NCBI RefSeq assembly: GCF_000016125.1
Contig: NC_009135.1
Location: 496,001 to 560,000 of the forward strand
DNA from: Methanococcus maripaludis C5
GTDB lineage: Archaea > AGJL01 > Methanococci > Methanococcales > Methanococcaceae
Reading direction: 5' to 3'
DNA: 64,000 bases
Shown here: piece after piece, positions 11,297-23,315 of the stretch
Position numbering within the stretch: the first letter of the stretch is position 1
Layout: every line of letters begins with the position of its first letter
The notes under the pieces: model-generated
Databases searched by the model: none
Told to the model about the DNA's origin: nothing
Seen by the model: only the letters and a program-made list of their open reading frames with translations
Position numbers and translations under genes: made by a program

Positions 11297-11351
11297 CATA
11301 AGCACCTCGTTTCGAATCATTCATATTAGAGATTATTTTTCATTTTTTTAA

Positions 11352-13421
11352 TTAATTTGAAGTGTATTCCCTTTTAGCTTTGAATGGGGAGAATTTCTTT
11401 CCTCCACCTTCATAGTATTGGCCAAAGAACTCTACGTAATGTAGCCTCAATGAGTGGATAAATGAACCAAGACCATTCATAACAAAGTTGAATGCGTGAC
11501 CAAATACGAGCATTACTACTGCAATTAAAATACCGATTACTGGAACTGCATCTCCTAATAATTTAGCCATAATGTTTACAGCCATTGCAAGACCCCCTGT
11601 AGCTAAACATAAAGCTAAAAGCCTTGCGTAAGAGAGAACGTTACCCAAAAATCCTGTAATATCCATTGCACCGAGTAAAGCATCGAGAATGCCGCCATTC
11701 ATGAATCCTTTAATCATACATAATGCGATTACCGCGATTACTGCACCGCCTGCAATCATCATGTTTCCGGTTACTACTGTAGCAACTATTGCAAGTATCA
11801 ATAATATCCACATACCTTGATTCAAGAATGCATCTAAAACTGATCCATTTGACAATGATTCCTTAAGACCAACTGTTAATCCAATGAATAGGTGAATAAT
11901 ACCTGCTACAATTGAGAATAACAAGATTGCCATAGGTCCATTGTTTACATCAATACCACCAAGACTGAGTAATGGTTTTGCTGCACTGATGTATGTGCTT
12001 TCACCGAGCGGGTTTACAAGCGCAAATCCTGTGGTATATATGTCCATTCCGAGGAACTGGTACATGAAGTCACCAAGGTAGCCACCTGTTAATATTCCAA
12101 AGAATACTGTTGAAAGACCTGAGAGTGTTAAGATATATCCCAAGTTGTATGCACCACTGCTTACCTTACCCATTCTTGTCCAGAGTACAAGACCAGCCAA
12201 GGTTAACAATAAACCGTAAACCGCATCAGTAAGCATAATACCGTAGAATATTAAAAAACCAGGCATTATCATCATTGTTGGGTCGATTTCGTTGTATTTT
12301 GGCGGTGCGTACATTTCTGTAAGCATTTCGAATGGTTTTACAGCTTTTGCATTGTCGAGCATAACTGGTATTCTTTCAACTGGTTCGTCAGGCTCTGAAA
12401 CTTCAACAACTGCGTATCCTTCTGAAGCGCTTTCGATAATTTCCTGAACCTTTTTAACATGTTTCTTAGGTGTCCAAGCTTCAATGAGGTGTGTCCTTTC
12501 GGTTTTACCCGTCATTGAGTATGCTTCAGCTCTTTCTTTTTCAATTTCAAGAACTTCATGCAAAACCAAGACTTCGTCAGTCCATTTTTGGGAAAGTGCG
12601 TTCAATTTTTCTAAAATAGCTTTTGTTTCGTTTTCGATACCTAAAAGTTCTTTTTCAGTATCATTGAAAATCTCTGATGGAGTTCCTTCAACATTTGCGA
12701 TGTCAAGTCTTTCAAAACCAGACTTTCTAAGTTCTGCGCCAACAACATCTGCACATTGTTTCAATGTAGCGACAATTACTGGAATTTTTTGTTCCTTCTC
12801 GCTTTTATTTACTGGATTTCCTTTTACAATTTCAACGTATCCTTCAGTAGCTTCTTCTAATGAAGATTCTAATTCAGACATATTTTCTTGTGAAACAAGT
12901 CCAGAAACAATATATGTGTAAGATCCTTCCCCGAGGAATTTCAAATCAAGATCAAAACCAGATAAATATTTAACACTGTCTTTTAACGTTTCAAGAATAG
13001 TTTTTCTATTTTCAAGTTCGGCCAGCTTACTAGCGGGTTCTGAGATTTCCCCTTCAACGCTCTCGAGAACGTTTTCAATGTATGAGGTAATTTCTTCAGA
13101 TGATGAAAATGAAAGTTTCTTCTTTGCCGGTACTTTTGGATTAAGTACGCCTGAAAGACCTGCTTTTTCTCCTACACTAACATTTGAAAATAAGTCCAAT
13201 ATTCTACTTACTTTAATTGTTAATGAGGCGACATTTCTACCATACTCGGCTGATGGAGCTGGCAACATAAGCGCGTTCCATTCAGGGTCTTCGAGTTTCG
13301 TAGATAAGTCGTATAACTCCACTAGCCCGCTTTCATGGAGTTGTCTAATGACAGGATCCACTTTTTCATCCAAGATGACCGCTCTAATTTTGTTCATTCT
13401 TGCGGGTCTCAATAAAACCAC
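11352..13421 (-). CDS. atpI: A1A0 ATP synthase subunit I (a-subunit)
   Basis: Stator membrane subunit of 689 residues that forms the ion half-channels against the c-ring. The first 370 residues are a cytoplasmic helical arm with coiled coils (about 90-150 and 240-300). The C-terminal part has seven or eight membrane helices and includes the conserved LSYARLLALCLATGG, whose Arg is the one expected to release the ion from c. The start ATG is at 13421, 24 bp after atpH. Full length for the family. Confidence 0.95.
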   Translation of the reverse strand: MVLLRPARMNKIRAVILDEKVDPVIRQLHESGLVELYDLSTKLEDPEWNALMLPAPSAEYGRNVASLTIKVSRILDLFSNVSVGEKAGLSGVLNPKVPAKKKLSFSSSEEITSYIENVLESVEGEISEPASKLAELENRKTILETLKDSVKYLSGFDLDLKFLGEGSYTYIVSGLVSQENMSELESSLEEATEGYVEIVKGNPVNKSEKEQKIPVIVATLKQCADVVGAELRKSGFERLDIANVEGTPSEIFNDTEKELLGIENETKAILEKLNALSQKWTDEVLVLHEVLEIEKERAEAYSMTGKTERTHLIEAWTPKKHVKKVQEIIESASEGYAVVEVSEPDEPVERIPVMLDNAKAVKPFEMLTEMYAPPKYNEIDPTMMIMPGFLIFYGIMLTDAVYGLLLTLAGLVLWTRMGKVSSGAYNLGYILTLSGLSTVFFGILTGGYLGDFMYQFLGMDIYTTGFALVNPLGESTYISAAKPLLSLGGIDVNNGPMAILLFSIVAGIIHLFIGLTVGLKESLSNGSVLDAFLNQGMWILLILAIVATVVTGNMMIAGGAVIAVIALCMIKGFMNGGILDALLGAMDITGFLGNVLSYARLLALCLATGGLAMAVNIMAKLLGDAVPVIGILIAVVMLVFGHAFNFVMNGLGSFIHSLRLHYVEFFGQYYEGGGKKFSPFKAKREYTSN

Positions 13422-13445
13422 CTTTCAAGTTTTCACAACGGGAAA

Positions 13446-13754
13446 TTAGAATTCTATTACATCTTCCAATTTGATGTTTAATATTTTGACTTTAGCAATG
13501 TTTGCCATTTCAGCAATCGCTTTGTCTTCTTTAGCCATTATTTCATCGGCTTGTTCTTTAGCTTCTTTTTCGTATTTAGAAACTAATTCTTTCGCAGATG
13601 CTTCTGCAGTAGTTTCAGCTTCAGAAATAATATTCTTACCTTCTTCTATAGCAGCAAGCTTTATTTCTGCTGCTTTTTTCTTAGCTTCTTCTATCGCATT
13701 CACAGCATTATTTTCTGCATGCTTTATTTCCCTAATGGTATCTATAGCACTCAC
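13446..13754 (-). CDS. atpH: A1A0 ATP synthase subunit H
   Basis: First gene of the synthase operon, 102 residues, almost entirely an Ala/Lys/Glu-rich coiled coil, the partner of subunit E in the peripheral stalk. The start is GTG at 13754, fixed by a strong GGAGGT site six bases upstream; the amino end is then MSAIDTIREIK. The predicted promoter lies just upstream. Confidence 0.9.
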   Translation of the reverse strand: MSAIDTIREIKHAENNAVNAIEEAKKKAAEIKLAAIEEGKNIISEAETTAEASAKELVSKYEKEAKEQADEIMAKEDKAIAEMANIAKVKILNIKLEDVIEF

Positions 13755-14245
13755 AGAATAACCTCCTTTGAAGAATAATTAGTATATCCCGTAGAATACA
13801 TATATATATTTTATTACTTCCGAGATTTTTAATTAGCGATTAATTTTACTGTTTAAAACCACTACTTGCAATATTTTAAAGCAGTCATCATAAATATATC
13901 AAGGTTATTTATGCCATTTTGGTTTTTCAAAGATTTTCCTACAAAAAATCTTATTATTTGAATATTTAATATAATTGATATACTTTTCGAAATGATTCTG
14001 TATTTTAAGGATTAGATTGGGGCCATAAGACTAGCCTATAGGTATAAATTTTATACGAACAATTTTGTAAATTCGATAGGAATGTTAAATAATTTTATTC
14101 TCGTTGATTTGGTATTTTTCGATTATATATTTTAATTAATAAAAATTGGAATCAAAAATAATTTTTTTAATCAAAAAAAGCCCATAACTTCTTGAAAATT
14201 CTAAATTATCAATAAAATTAAAGTTGGATATCTAAAATAGGTAGT
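13755..14245. other. Intergenic region between atpH and rlmH
   Basis: Spacer of 491 bp. Apart from the atp promoter it is AT-rich (very few G or C) and has no supportable reading frame. A palindrome reading GTATAAATTTTATAC is at 14041-14055. I see no tRNA or known RNA motif. The rlmH end at 14246 means most of this region may be the untranslated tail of the rlmH transcript. Confidence 0.5.
13798..13812 (-). promoter_or_regulatory. TATA box of the ATP synthase operon
   Basis: Read on the minus strand, an uninterrupted AAATATATATATG-like string lies about 50 bases ahead of the atpH start codon. That spacing leaves a transcript start near 13780 and a short 5' leader with the GGAGGT site. No other TATA-like element is nearer. 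Confidence 0.55.
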
Positions 14246-14725
14246 TTATTTATGATACGGCTCCCCATTAATGATTCTAAAACTTCGGTAGATCTGTTCT
14301 AAAAGAATTACTCTCATCAATTGATGTGGAAATGTCATTTTTGAAAAAGACAGTTTAAAATCTGAAATTTCTGAAATATTTTTTGATAAACCTAAAGATC
14401 CGCCAATAATAAATGTTATATCGCTTTTTCCAGAAATTGAAAGATCATTTATTTTTTTTGCAAGACTCTCAGAAGTTACTTCTTTTCCTAAAATTTCAAG
14501 AGTTATCACAAATGAGTCTTTTTTCAAATGTTTTAAAATTCGTTCAGCTTCCTTTTCGAGTATTTTTGATTTTTCAACGTCGCTTGGACTTTCTGGCGTT
14601 TTTTCATCAGCAACTTCGATTATATCGAGTTTTGAATACCTTGAAATTCTTTTTGAGTATTCATTAATTGCATCGCTCAGATATTTTTCTTTTATTTTTC
14701 CAACAGAAATAATCGTTATATTCAT
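14246..14725 (-). CDS. rlmH: 23S rRNA pseudouridine methyltransferase RlmH
   Basis: SPOUT-class methyltransferase of 159 residues. The family marks are all present: MNITIISVGKIKEKYL at the start, the SAM-binding knot FIIGGSLGLS, and the C-terminal HQLMRVILLEQIYRSFRI followed by NGEPYHK. RlmH methylates a pseudouridine in the decoding-site helix 69 of large-subunit rRNA in bacteria; archaeal members are annotated by similarity. The start ATG at 14725 follows GTGGAAAAATT. It appears to be a single gene. Confidence 0.93.
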   Translation of the reverse strand: MNITIISVGKIKEKYLSDAINEYSKRISRYSKLDIIEVADEKTPESPSDVEKSKILEKEAERILKHLKKDSFVITLEILGKEVTSESLAKKINDLSISGKSDITFIIGGSLGLSKNISEISDFKLSFSKMTFPHQLMRVILLEQIYRSFRIINGEPYHK

Positions 14726-14804
14726 AATTTTTCCACGTTAAAATTTTAAATTTTTATCAAAATTAAAAAAGAATATGAATTTGAAATATTTAAAAAATAG
14801 GAAT

Positions 14805-15611
14805 TTATTGTTTAATGAATTTTTTTGCAACATCCATAATATTCTCGGAAATTACAAACTTGGTATTATCTTTTAAGGTGTTTGTTGTTACATCAAGAGC
14901 CTTATAGAGCTGAGCTTCGTTTTTAAAGTAAGTTTGCGCAGATTCTGCAACGATCTGGATTGCTTTGGCCTGACCTTCTGCTTCAATTTTCATACTTTCT
15001 GCACTACCTTGAGCTTTCAAGATTTTGCTCTGTTTTTCCCCTTCTGCTTCTAAGATAGCTGCTCTTTTTAACCTTTCAGCTTTCATCTGTTGGGTCATTG
15101 CATTTTTAATGTCAGTTGGCGGTTCAATTTCTCTTAATTCAACTTTTTCAACTTTTACACCCCATGCATCTGTATCTCTATCGAGTGTTTCTAAAAGCTG
15201 TGAATTGATGTATTCTCTTTTATTTAATGCGTCATCGAGTTCAAGGCTACCGATTATTGCTCTAAGGGATGTTTGCGCAAGGTTTATAATTGCGTATTGG
15301 AAGTTTTGAACCTCTAAAATTGCCCTGTTTACATCCATTACTCTGTAATATATAACCGCATCGATTCTAACTCCTGCGTTATCTCTTGTAATCATTTCTT
15401 GTGGTGGAACATCGATTACCTTGGTTCTTACATCGACTTTTATTGGTACATCGATAAATGGAATTATGAAGTTAACTCCCGGATTTAGTCTTCCCCTAAC
15501 TTTTCCAAGTCTAAATACCAGCCCTAATTCAAACTGATTTACAATAATAACTGATTTTATGATTAAAACCAGTATAAATATACCAAATAACAAATTAAGC
15601 CAAAAAGACAT
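14805..15611 (-). CDS. SPFH/Band 7 protein (slipin)
   Basis: Stomatin-like slipin of 268 residues: one N-terminal membrane helix (about 3-22), the SPFH domain ([19 protein letters not shown] near 29-47, [15 protein letters not shown]-type strand) and a C-terminal coiled coil rich in Glu/Ala. ATG at 15611 is chosen because it follows GGAGGG by six bases; an in-frame ATG six codons upstream has no such site. The next gene upstream is NfeD, the usual partner that anchors slipins in membrane microdomains. Confidence 0.92.
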   Translation of the reverse strand: MSFWLNLLFGIFILVLIIKSVIIVNQFELGLVFRLGKVRGRLNPGVNFIIPFIDVPIKVDVRTKVIDVPPQEMITRDNAGVRIDAVIYYRVMDVNRAILEVQNFQYAIINLAQTSLRAIIGSLELDDALNKREYINSQLLETLDRDTDAWGVKVEKVELREIEPPTDIKNAMTQQMKAERLKRAAILEAEGEKQSKILKAQGSAESMKIEAEGQAKAIQIVAESAQTYFKNEAQLYKALDVTTNTLKDNTKFVISENIMDVAKKFIKQ

Positions 15612-15660
15612 GAATATCCCTCCAGACATCCTAACTAAAAATCATTTTTAAATTTAATGT

Positions 15661-16074
15661 TTATTCAGATAATTCTTCAATGAGTAAAGATACTCCTTCA
15701 ATTCCCGTAACAATTACTTTTGAACCTTTTTTTATTGGTATTTCAGATTTTGCCTGCCATTTTTCCCCATGAATTATGACGTGGCCGTAATTATTTTCAC
15801 CAATTTCGTCAACAAGGTCACCATGTTCACCAATTAAGTTTTCAGCACCGATTTTTACATTTAAACCTGTTTTGTAAACAAATCTTTTCATGATGTATGC
15901 GGTGATCAATCCTGCAAGTATTGCTGATGGAAGTGCAAATTCTGGCGCATAAAGTAAGAATATACCATATATAAGCACTGCAACACCCGCTACAGGAAAA
16001 TTGAGTCCTGGAAGAAATGCCTCAAGGACGATTAATCCCATACCGATTATAATTGTTATATAACCTAATTCCAT
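15661..16074 (-). CDS. NfeD-family membrane protein
   Basis: Short-form NfeD of 137 residues. Two or three hydrophobic helices occupy about residues 5-70, and a C-terminal OB-fold starts near 78 with GAENLIGEHGDLVDEI and GHVIIHGEKWQAKS. The start ATG follows GGGTGCGTT. It lies 49 bp upstream of the slipin start, forming the standard NfeD-slipin pair for membrane quality control. No protease domain is fused. Confidence 0.9.
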   Translation of the reverse strand: MELGYITIIIGMGLIVLEAFLPGLNFPVAGVAVLIYGIFLLYAPEFALPSAILAGLITAYIMKRFVYKTGLNVKIGAENLIGEHGDLVDEIGENNYGHVIIHGEKWQAKSEIPIKKGSKVIVTGIEGVSLLIEELSE

Positions 16075-16147
16075 AACGCACCCTTAAAGATTAGATTATT
16101 TTATAGTAATATAACAAATAATGTATTTGAAAAGAACAATATATAGT

Positions 16148-16747
16148 TTATTGAATAATATCTGGAATTTTATCGATAATCGCGTTTAAAATTTCATCAA
16201 AAACTTGGTGTATCGATTTTGAAGTTGTGTTAACAATAATAAATCCATATTTTGGCATGAATTTTTTATCTTCTGAATTTATGAGATTGTAGTATCCTTC
16301 CTTTATTTTTTTCTGAATTTCTATTTTTTCAAATATTTCCTTTTCTCTAGATTCCATCCTCTTTAAAGCTTCATTTAAATCAACATCGAGCAAAACCACA
16401 AGGTCTGGAGTTTTTGCATAATCATTGATCGTATAAATGAAGTCTTTTGAAATTCCTTGGGATATTTGGTATATAATTGAAGAATAAACGTATCTATCTG
16501 AAACCACGTGGGATTTTTTTAAATCTTCCTCAATATTAAAAACATGTTCAACTCTATCTGCGGCAAAAAGTAATGCAAGAGTTTCTTTCTGGCATTGTGA
16601 ACCCGATAATATTTCACGGATCGACTTTCCAATTTTTCCGTCAGTTGGTTCAAATGTAAATTTTGCATTTAATTTTTCAGCGATGAGTTTAGCTTGCGTG
16701 GTTTTTCCACAGCCATCGATTCCTTCAAAAACGATAAATTTGTTCAT
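16148..16747 (-). CDS. tmk: Thymidylate kinase
   Basis: dTMP kinase of 199 residues that makes dTDP for DNA synthesis. P-loop [12 protein letters not shown] is at residues 8-19, the DRYVYSS motif near 92-98 and the lid-region RMESREKE near 130-137. The start ATG at 16747 is 23 bp after the HEAT-repeat gene on the same strand, so the two probably form an operon. Confidence 0.95.
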
Positions 16748-16770
16748 GATATTACCAAAAAAGAGATTAT

Positions 16771-19701
16771 TTAGTGTTTTTGTCTTAATTTATTATAGTA
16801 TGATAATTTTAATCTCATTATTTCTTCTTTTATGCTCCAAGTACCGTAATTTTCAAGTTTTTCAAGTATCGGCATGACTTTTTCAAGTAATTTACTATCC
16901 TTTTGACCGAATTTTTTCAGAGTAAGTAATGTTTTTAAAATTACGGATTCATCTCCATCATTTAAAAGGCTGATAATTTTTGGAATCGCAGGTTTTATTA
17001 AATCTGGATCAATATCTGCTAAAATTCCCAACGCCGCATTTTTAACTTTCCAGTGGGGATCATCTAATTTTTCCATTACGATATCTAAATACCCGTAATG
17101 ACCTTCGTTGATAAAATCTCGGACTGACTGAAGTGCTTCTACTTTTACAGTCCAATCTCCACTTTCGAGAAGATTTTCAATACGTCTAATTCTATCATAC
17201 GCAGTTTTTTGGGATGATGGCTGTACAGTACGTCCAAGTTTTTCCAAGATGTCTTTTGCTATTTTGGATATTATCGGATTTGGATCTTCAGTACACTCAA
17301 GACACCAGTTTATGATTTCATAATGGTAATGATCTGCTCTTGGATATTCAAGAAGATTTTCAAGTATTTTGTATGCATAAACCCGTCTATGCCAATTTTC
17401 ATCATTTTTGAATTTTGAAACAACTGTCATTAAGTTTTCAATATTATCTATTTCTTTTTTCCGAACACTGAGCGTATAGAATGCTTCATCAATTCCTGAT
17501 CCTCCATTTTTTATAATTTCCATTAATTCATCACTTTTTTTGAAGAAGTAATTTAAAGAAATTTCTTTATTGATTTCAGGGCCCCCATAATTAATCTTTT
17601 TAAGTAATTCTCCAGCATGTTCCCTTATCTCAAATATTTTATCAAATAATGCAATATCAATTAAATCTGTTAAGAAATACTCTATAAATTCGAGATTAAG
17701 TATGGATAATTTTTCAAGGATTGAAATCCCTTCCATTCTAACTTTCCAGTTATTTTCGGTTAAATGCATTTTTATAAGCATTTTTATTGAATTCTGACTT
17801 TCTTCATTGATGTATGTTGTGTACCCCTTTAAGTTTTCATAAACTTCTTCGGAAGATACATTAATATCGATTCCATAAAGAATGCAAAATATATCGCAAC
17901 CGTAACTGTAGTATTTCCTACAACGGTCAACGAGCATTGAAACAACTTTTTCACTGCCCTGATTTTTTCTTAAGAGGTATTTTATAATTCCAACTGCAGA
18001 ATATGGGAATGCTTCTAAGTAGTTTTCAAAATTGTCCAATGTAATATCTTTTTTATTTAATTCAGTATCAAAATCATATTTTAATATTAATTTCGCAACT
18101 TCAGAAACTATTTTTGTAGTATCATTCAACGCAATGTACAATAGGTAACCTGCAAGTTCTGAAAGTTTATCTTCACAACCTTCGATTCCTTTTAAATATT
18201 GTGAAAAACTTCTAAGTATCAATACGTAATTTAACCTTACAAAGACGTTTGGATCGTTTATTTTTAATAACGGTTCCAGATGGCCATCCAACGATTCTAA
18301 AATATGGAATGGGTCTTCGCTGTTGTGTAGTATTGCCCTAACGATCCATAGCCCCTGTGCACGAACCATTCCATAATGGTCTTCCATGGATTTTATTATA
18401 AGTTCAATGGAATTATCGATATATTCAGGATTATTTTTTGCTAGATTTCCAAGGTCATTCATTAAGTTAATTTTAGAAATCCAATGTTCAGAGTCCCACG
18501 AATGCACAATGTCGCCGACACTATCTTTTAATCTAGTGGCTGAATTTTCATCAATATTTTCGGTTACGTAGGGGTAATTATCGGGATTACTGATTTCGTT
18601 TAAAAATTTCAATTTTACATCGTCTGAAATATCTGATTTTATAAGTCGATCAATAACCGAAAGATACGTTGTAATATGGCTGTCACTAAAGCAGGATAAT
18701 ATCTGTTCAGAACTTCTCGAATCTATCAATTGAATTGCAATTGCACGAATCAAAGGGTTTGAATGATTTAATAATTCTGAATTTGTTATTTTTTCTCTAA
18801 TACAGTAAAAACCAACCAACGCAGAAAAAATCAAAAGCCAGTCTTTTTCATTATTAATTATCTTGTTTGCTTCATGTAAAAGTATATTTTTTAAATATGG
18901 CTTATTTTCTGAAAGTGACCCGATAGTATAAAACATTCTGGCCTTCACATAACGGTCCGTGTTTGGGGATGTAAACAGTTTTAATAAATCTTCCATTATC
19001 TCGTTATTAATGTTTTCAGGATTTTTTTCAATCAATGAAGTTCCAACTAATTTCATAACCCTGTCGGGATTATTTATTAGTTTTTTAATGTAACTTGGGG
19101 GGTACTGAGCGTTAAAATCAAGATGTAAATATACTTTATTTATTAAATCCACAATTTCATCAATTGTTTCATTATCTTCAGATTCCATTAGTATCCATGA
19201 GAATATGCCTATCTTCAGATGACTTTTGTCGGTAATTGATTCAATCAATTCCGGAAGTAATGTGTCGATTAGTTCGGGATCAACAGGTGCCATTTTCCAT
19301 ATATTTACAATAGCCCCTAATTTTTCATAATATTCTTCTGAATGCATGCTTTTCGAAAGTAGGGTACTGTATCTTGCAACTGCATATTTTATTAAAGGTT
19401 TACTCAAAAGTTCATTTGAAATTTCCTTAATTGCATTATTTTCGCAATTTGAAAGTCTTAAAAGATGAGGTATTATTTTGTAAGTTAATTGGGGATGTTG
19501 TTTTATGATATTATTTATTGCCCAAAGAGTTCGTGCCTGCATCACAGTTTTTGGAGATTCTAATTCAATGAGTAAATTTTTAAGTACGTAGTCCGCATCA
19601 TCCTGTGTTTCGTAAGTAATGTTTCCTAACCTATTTACGGCATCCAATTTTGTATACCAGCTTTCTTTTTTAAGGTCAGATACAATTCTTTTAATGTTCA
19701 T
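16771..19701 (-). CDS. Large HEAT-repeat protein
   Basis: Soluble protein of 976 residues built from helical repeats of 35-45 residues that run through the whole length. Clear examples are [14 protein letters not shown] near 15-28, [17 protein letters not shown] in the middle and [18 protein letters not shown] near 900. No catalytic motif, signal peptide or membrane span is visible. HEAT solenoids are protein-binding scaffolds. The gene stands between tmk, which it probably shares a transcript with, and divergent RPA, so a role near DNA replication or repair is conceivable but is only a guess from position. Confidence 0.8.
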
Positions 19702-19855
19702 GATTTCCCAAGTATTTTAAATCGTTAACTATATATTCTGAGTACTTTTGTCATATAATATATACAAACAAATATAAAAATGGATGTTCAACATTATTAT
19801 AGCTTTTATGTAGGTAGGGCTTAGGAAACTTCTGAAAAATTCGTCGGTGTGGTTT

Positions 19856-21784
19856 ATGAATATTGACAAGTTAAAACAAAAAATACTATCTAAAATCAAT
19901 CAGGAAGAACTGGAAAAAAAAGTAAAAGAAAAAATTGAAGAAAATTCGGGGCTTCTTGGGGAAGAAAGTGCAGTAATGCTTGTTGCACAGGAACTTGGAA
20001 TAGAAATAACTTATGAGGATGATGAAGAGGAATACGATTTTACAATTAAAGATATTGCTGACGGGCAGAAAAATGTCGAAGTCACTGGAAAAATTATTGA
20101 AATTTCACCTGAAAAGGAATTTAATCGAAAAGATGGCTCAACTGGAAAAATTGCATCAATTACTATTGGCGACAATACGGGAATTACAAGACTTACGCTC
20201 TGGAACGACAAAACAGATCTTATCGAAGGCCTAAAAAAAGGAGATGTTGTAAAAATTGAAAATGCATTCAGCAGAAAATGGAATGACAAAGTTGAGTTAA
20301 ACAGCGGTTCAGAACTTTCAATTGACAAACTTAAAAAGTACGATGAATCAAGATATCCCATTTTAAAAGAAAGTTATAAGATTTCAGAATTAATGCCTAA
20401 TTTTTCTGGGACAATTAATGCAGAAGTTGTTGCAGCATACCCTAAAAAGGAATTTAATCGAAAAGATGGAACGAAAGGCCAGCTAAAATCATTGATATTA
20501 AAAGATGACAGTGGGGGCATAAGGGGAACTCTCTGGAACGAACTTGCAGATTTTGAAGTTAAAAAAGGAGATATTGCAGAAGTAAGCGGATATGTAAAAC
20601 AGGGATATTCGGGACTTGAAATTTCCGTTGATAATATTGGAATAGTTGAAGAATCTGTCAAGGAAGAAAAACCTGTCGAAAAAATGAATATTTCGGAACT
20701 TACAAGTTTTGATGGAGAATATGTAACAATCTCTGGAAATATTACTAACATTTCTGGATCCAGAGAAGTTCAGTTTAGTGACAGGAATGCAGAAGTTCAG
20801 GATATGTATCTAAACGATGGAACTGGAATGGTAAAAATTGCATTTTGGGGCCCAAATAGAAATATTCTCAATGATTTAAAAGAAGGAGATTATTTAAACG
20901 TTTCAAATTGTAAATTAAGAACATATACTGACAATACTGGCGAAAAAAGAGCTGATTTAACTTACAACTATATGTCAGAACTTAAAAAAGACGAAAGCGC
21001 AAGCGAAAAAATAGTTGAAAAAATAACTGCTATTGGAGATATCTTAAGCGGAAGCGCAGATAGCTCCGATGTAACTGTTATTGGAATGGTTACAAATGCG
21101 TATCCTGTAAACGAGTTTTCGAGAAGTAATGGTGGAACCGGAAAAGTTAGAAATATTATGTTGGATGACAGTACTGGAAGCATAAGGATGGCTCTGTGGG
21201 ATGGCGATGCAGAAACCGAAATTTCAGAAGGTGATGTTGTAAAATTAATACATGGATACGCTAAAGAAAGTGGCGAATACATGGATTTGTCAACCGGAAG
21301 GTTTGGTAGAATCGAAGTAAATCCTGAAGGAATTTCAATAAAATCTCCAAGAAATTATATTGCTGACCTTGAAGAAGGTATTTCAACTGAAATTAGCGGA
21401 ACTGTTGTGGATTACCGAAAACAAGATGTAATTCTTAGTTTATGTCCAAACTGTAGAAAAAGAGTTAGTTTAGTTGATAATAAATATACCTGTGAAGTTT
21501 GTGGTGAAGTTACACCAAACGAACTTTTAGTTTCAAATTTAACGCTTGACGATGGAACTGGAGTTATTAACTGTAGAATATATGGAAACAACGTTGAAAA
21601 AATAACTGAACTTTCAAAAGACAAATTAAAAGAAATGAATTTAGATGCTCTTTCAAATGTACTCGGAAAAGACGTTTTATTCTATGGAACACCTTCATTT
21701 AGAAATGATGACTTAGAATTTGCAGTAAAAAGAGTTAATTTTGCAGATGCATCAAAAGAATTGGAAGTTTTAAAACAACTCTAA
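19856..21784 (+). CDS. Single-stranded DNA-binding protein RPA, multi-OB
   Basis: Replication protein A of 642 residues, similar in size to the single-polypeptide RPA of Methanocaldococcus. At least four OB-folds are visible from repeated segments such as NRKDGSTGKIASITIGD, NRKDGTKGQLKSLIL, DDGTGMVKIAFWG and SNGGTGKVRNIMLDD. A zinc finger with CPNC and CEVC (near residues 528-550) precedes the last OB-fold. It coats ssDNA in replication and repair. The ATG at 19856 follows GGTGTGGTTT; three upstream codons are in frame but have no site. Confidence 0.92.
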   Translation: MNIDKLKQKILSKINQEELEKKVKEKIEENSGLLGEESAVMLVAQELGIEITYEDDEEEYDFTIKDIADGQKNVEVTGKIIEISPEKEFNRKDGSTGKIASITIGDNTGITRLTLWNDKTDLIEGLKKGDVVKIENAFSRKWNDKVELNSGSELSIDKLKKYDESRYPILKESYKISELMPNFSGTINAEVVAAYPKKEFNRKDGTKGQLKSLILKDDSGGIRGTLWNELADFEVKKGDIAEVSGYVKQGYSGLEISVDNIGIVEESVKEEKPVEKMNISELTSFDGEYVTISGNITNISGSREVQFSDRNAEVQDMYLNDGTGMVKIAFWGPNRNILNDLKEGDYLNVSNCKLRTYTDNTGEKRADLTYNYMSELKKDESASEKIVEKITAIGDILSGSADSSDVTVIGMVTNAYPVNEFSRSNGGTGKVRNIMLDDSTGSIRMALWDGDAETEISEGDVVKLIHGYAKESGEYMDLSTGRFGRIEVNPEGISIKSPRNYIADLEEGISTEISGTVVDYRKQDVILSLCPNCRKRVSLVDNKYTCEVCGEVTPNELLVSNLTLDDGTGVINCRIYGNNVEKITELSKDKLKEMNLDALSNVLGKDVLFYGTPSFRNDDLEFAVKRVNFADASKELEVLKQL

Positions 21785-21806
21785 CTTTTTTATTTTTTTA
21801 TTTTTT
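21785..21806 (+). terminator. T-rich terminator after RPA
   Basis: Three closely spaced T-runs begin immediately after the RPA stop codon. This is the typical archaeal termination composition; a separate promoter for adkA is then expected in the 125-bp spacer, where TATATATCT occurs near 21822-21830. Confidence 0.5.
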
Positions 21807-21896
21807 AAATTTTGGATAACGTATATATATCTAGATTTAGATAGTAAATAGGGCGCATAACTCAAGTGTTTTTATTTTTATTCATTTTAACAGTAA

Positions 21897-22487
<591 letters not shown>

Positions 22488-22550
22488 TCTTATATATTTT
22501 AACTTTTTTAATTGTTTTAATATTTTATATTATGATAAAGGGGAAAAAAC

Positions 22551-23147
22551 ATGTTTGAATCTATTTACTCCGTATTTTACAATGCATTGGATGCGATTTT
22601 TTTACCTATGGTACAAACGATGCAACCTGCAATTTTTATATTCGTAACCGCTTTTTTAGTATCGTTTATTATTAATTTAGCGACTAAAATCCTGGTAAAT
22701 CAAGATAGGATGGCTGAATTGAAAGATGAACTTCAAGAATTTCAGGTAAAAGCGAAAAAAGCATCAAAAGATCCAGAATTAATGGCTGAACTCCAAAAAG
22801 AACAGCAAAAAATGATGACCATGCAAATGGAAATGATGAAAATGAGTTTCAAACCTATGATTTACACGTGGGTTCCAATCATCATCATATTCGCTTACTT
22901 AAGACATGTATATGACTTTGGCGGAATTTACCACACAATGATGCCAGCATGGGATGGAGCAATAGTCCAACTTCCAGTAATCATTTCAAAAATAATATTT
23001 ATTGGAATCTGGCACTGGATTGGTGGAATATTCTACCACGGTGGCTTTGGTGTAGTTTCAAACACAACTCTCGGATGGCTTGGATGGTACATCTTGTGTT
23101 CAATGGGAACATCAATGGTACTTAGAAAGTTAATGGGAATAAAATAA
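22551..23147 (+). CDS. EMC3/YidC-like (DUF106) membrane insertase protein
   Basis: Membrane protein of 198 residues of the archaeal DUF106 family, distant relatives of YidC, Oxa1 and EMC3 that insert membrane proteins. A first helix (about 25-45) is followed by a cytoplasmic coiled coil with Met- and Gln-rich residues 55-98 ([17 protein letters not shown]), then three helices in the last 90 residues. The Met-rich amphipathic segment is family-typical. It lies 63 bp after adkA with GGGG ahead of the ATG; the pair often sits by secY in archaea, but secY is not in this window. Confidence 0.85.
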   Translation: MFESIYSVFYNALDAIFLPMVQTMQPAIFIFVTAFLVSFIINLATKILVNQDRMAELKDELQEFQVKAKKASKDPELMAELQKEQQKMMTMQMEMMKMSFKPMIYTWVPIIIIFAYLRHVYDFGGIYHTMMPAWDGAIVQLPVIISKIIFIGIWHWIGGIFYHGGFGVVSNTTLGWLGWYILCSMGTSMVLRKLMGIK

Positions 23148-23315
23148 TTAAATAATTTCCAAATACCCTTGTTTTTTTATATTCTGTTTAGCTCTTTAAA
23201 TCGATTTTTTTTTATAAATTACTATTAATTAGGACAAAAATACCTCAAAACATATATATTAGATTTACTGATTGGATTTTACTGATTAATAGATTATTTA
23301 TAATTGAGGTAAATT

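Noticed and set aside
14041-14055. Palindrome GTATAAATTTTATAC as an operator
   Set aside because: It is composed only of AT-type steps apart from the ends, stands alone, and is far (about 290 bases) from the atp start; chance is likely in this composition.
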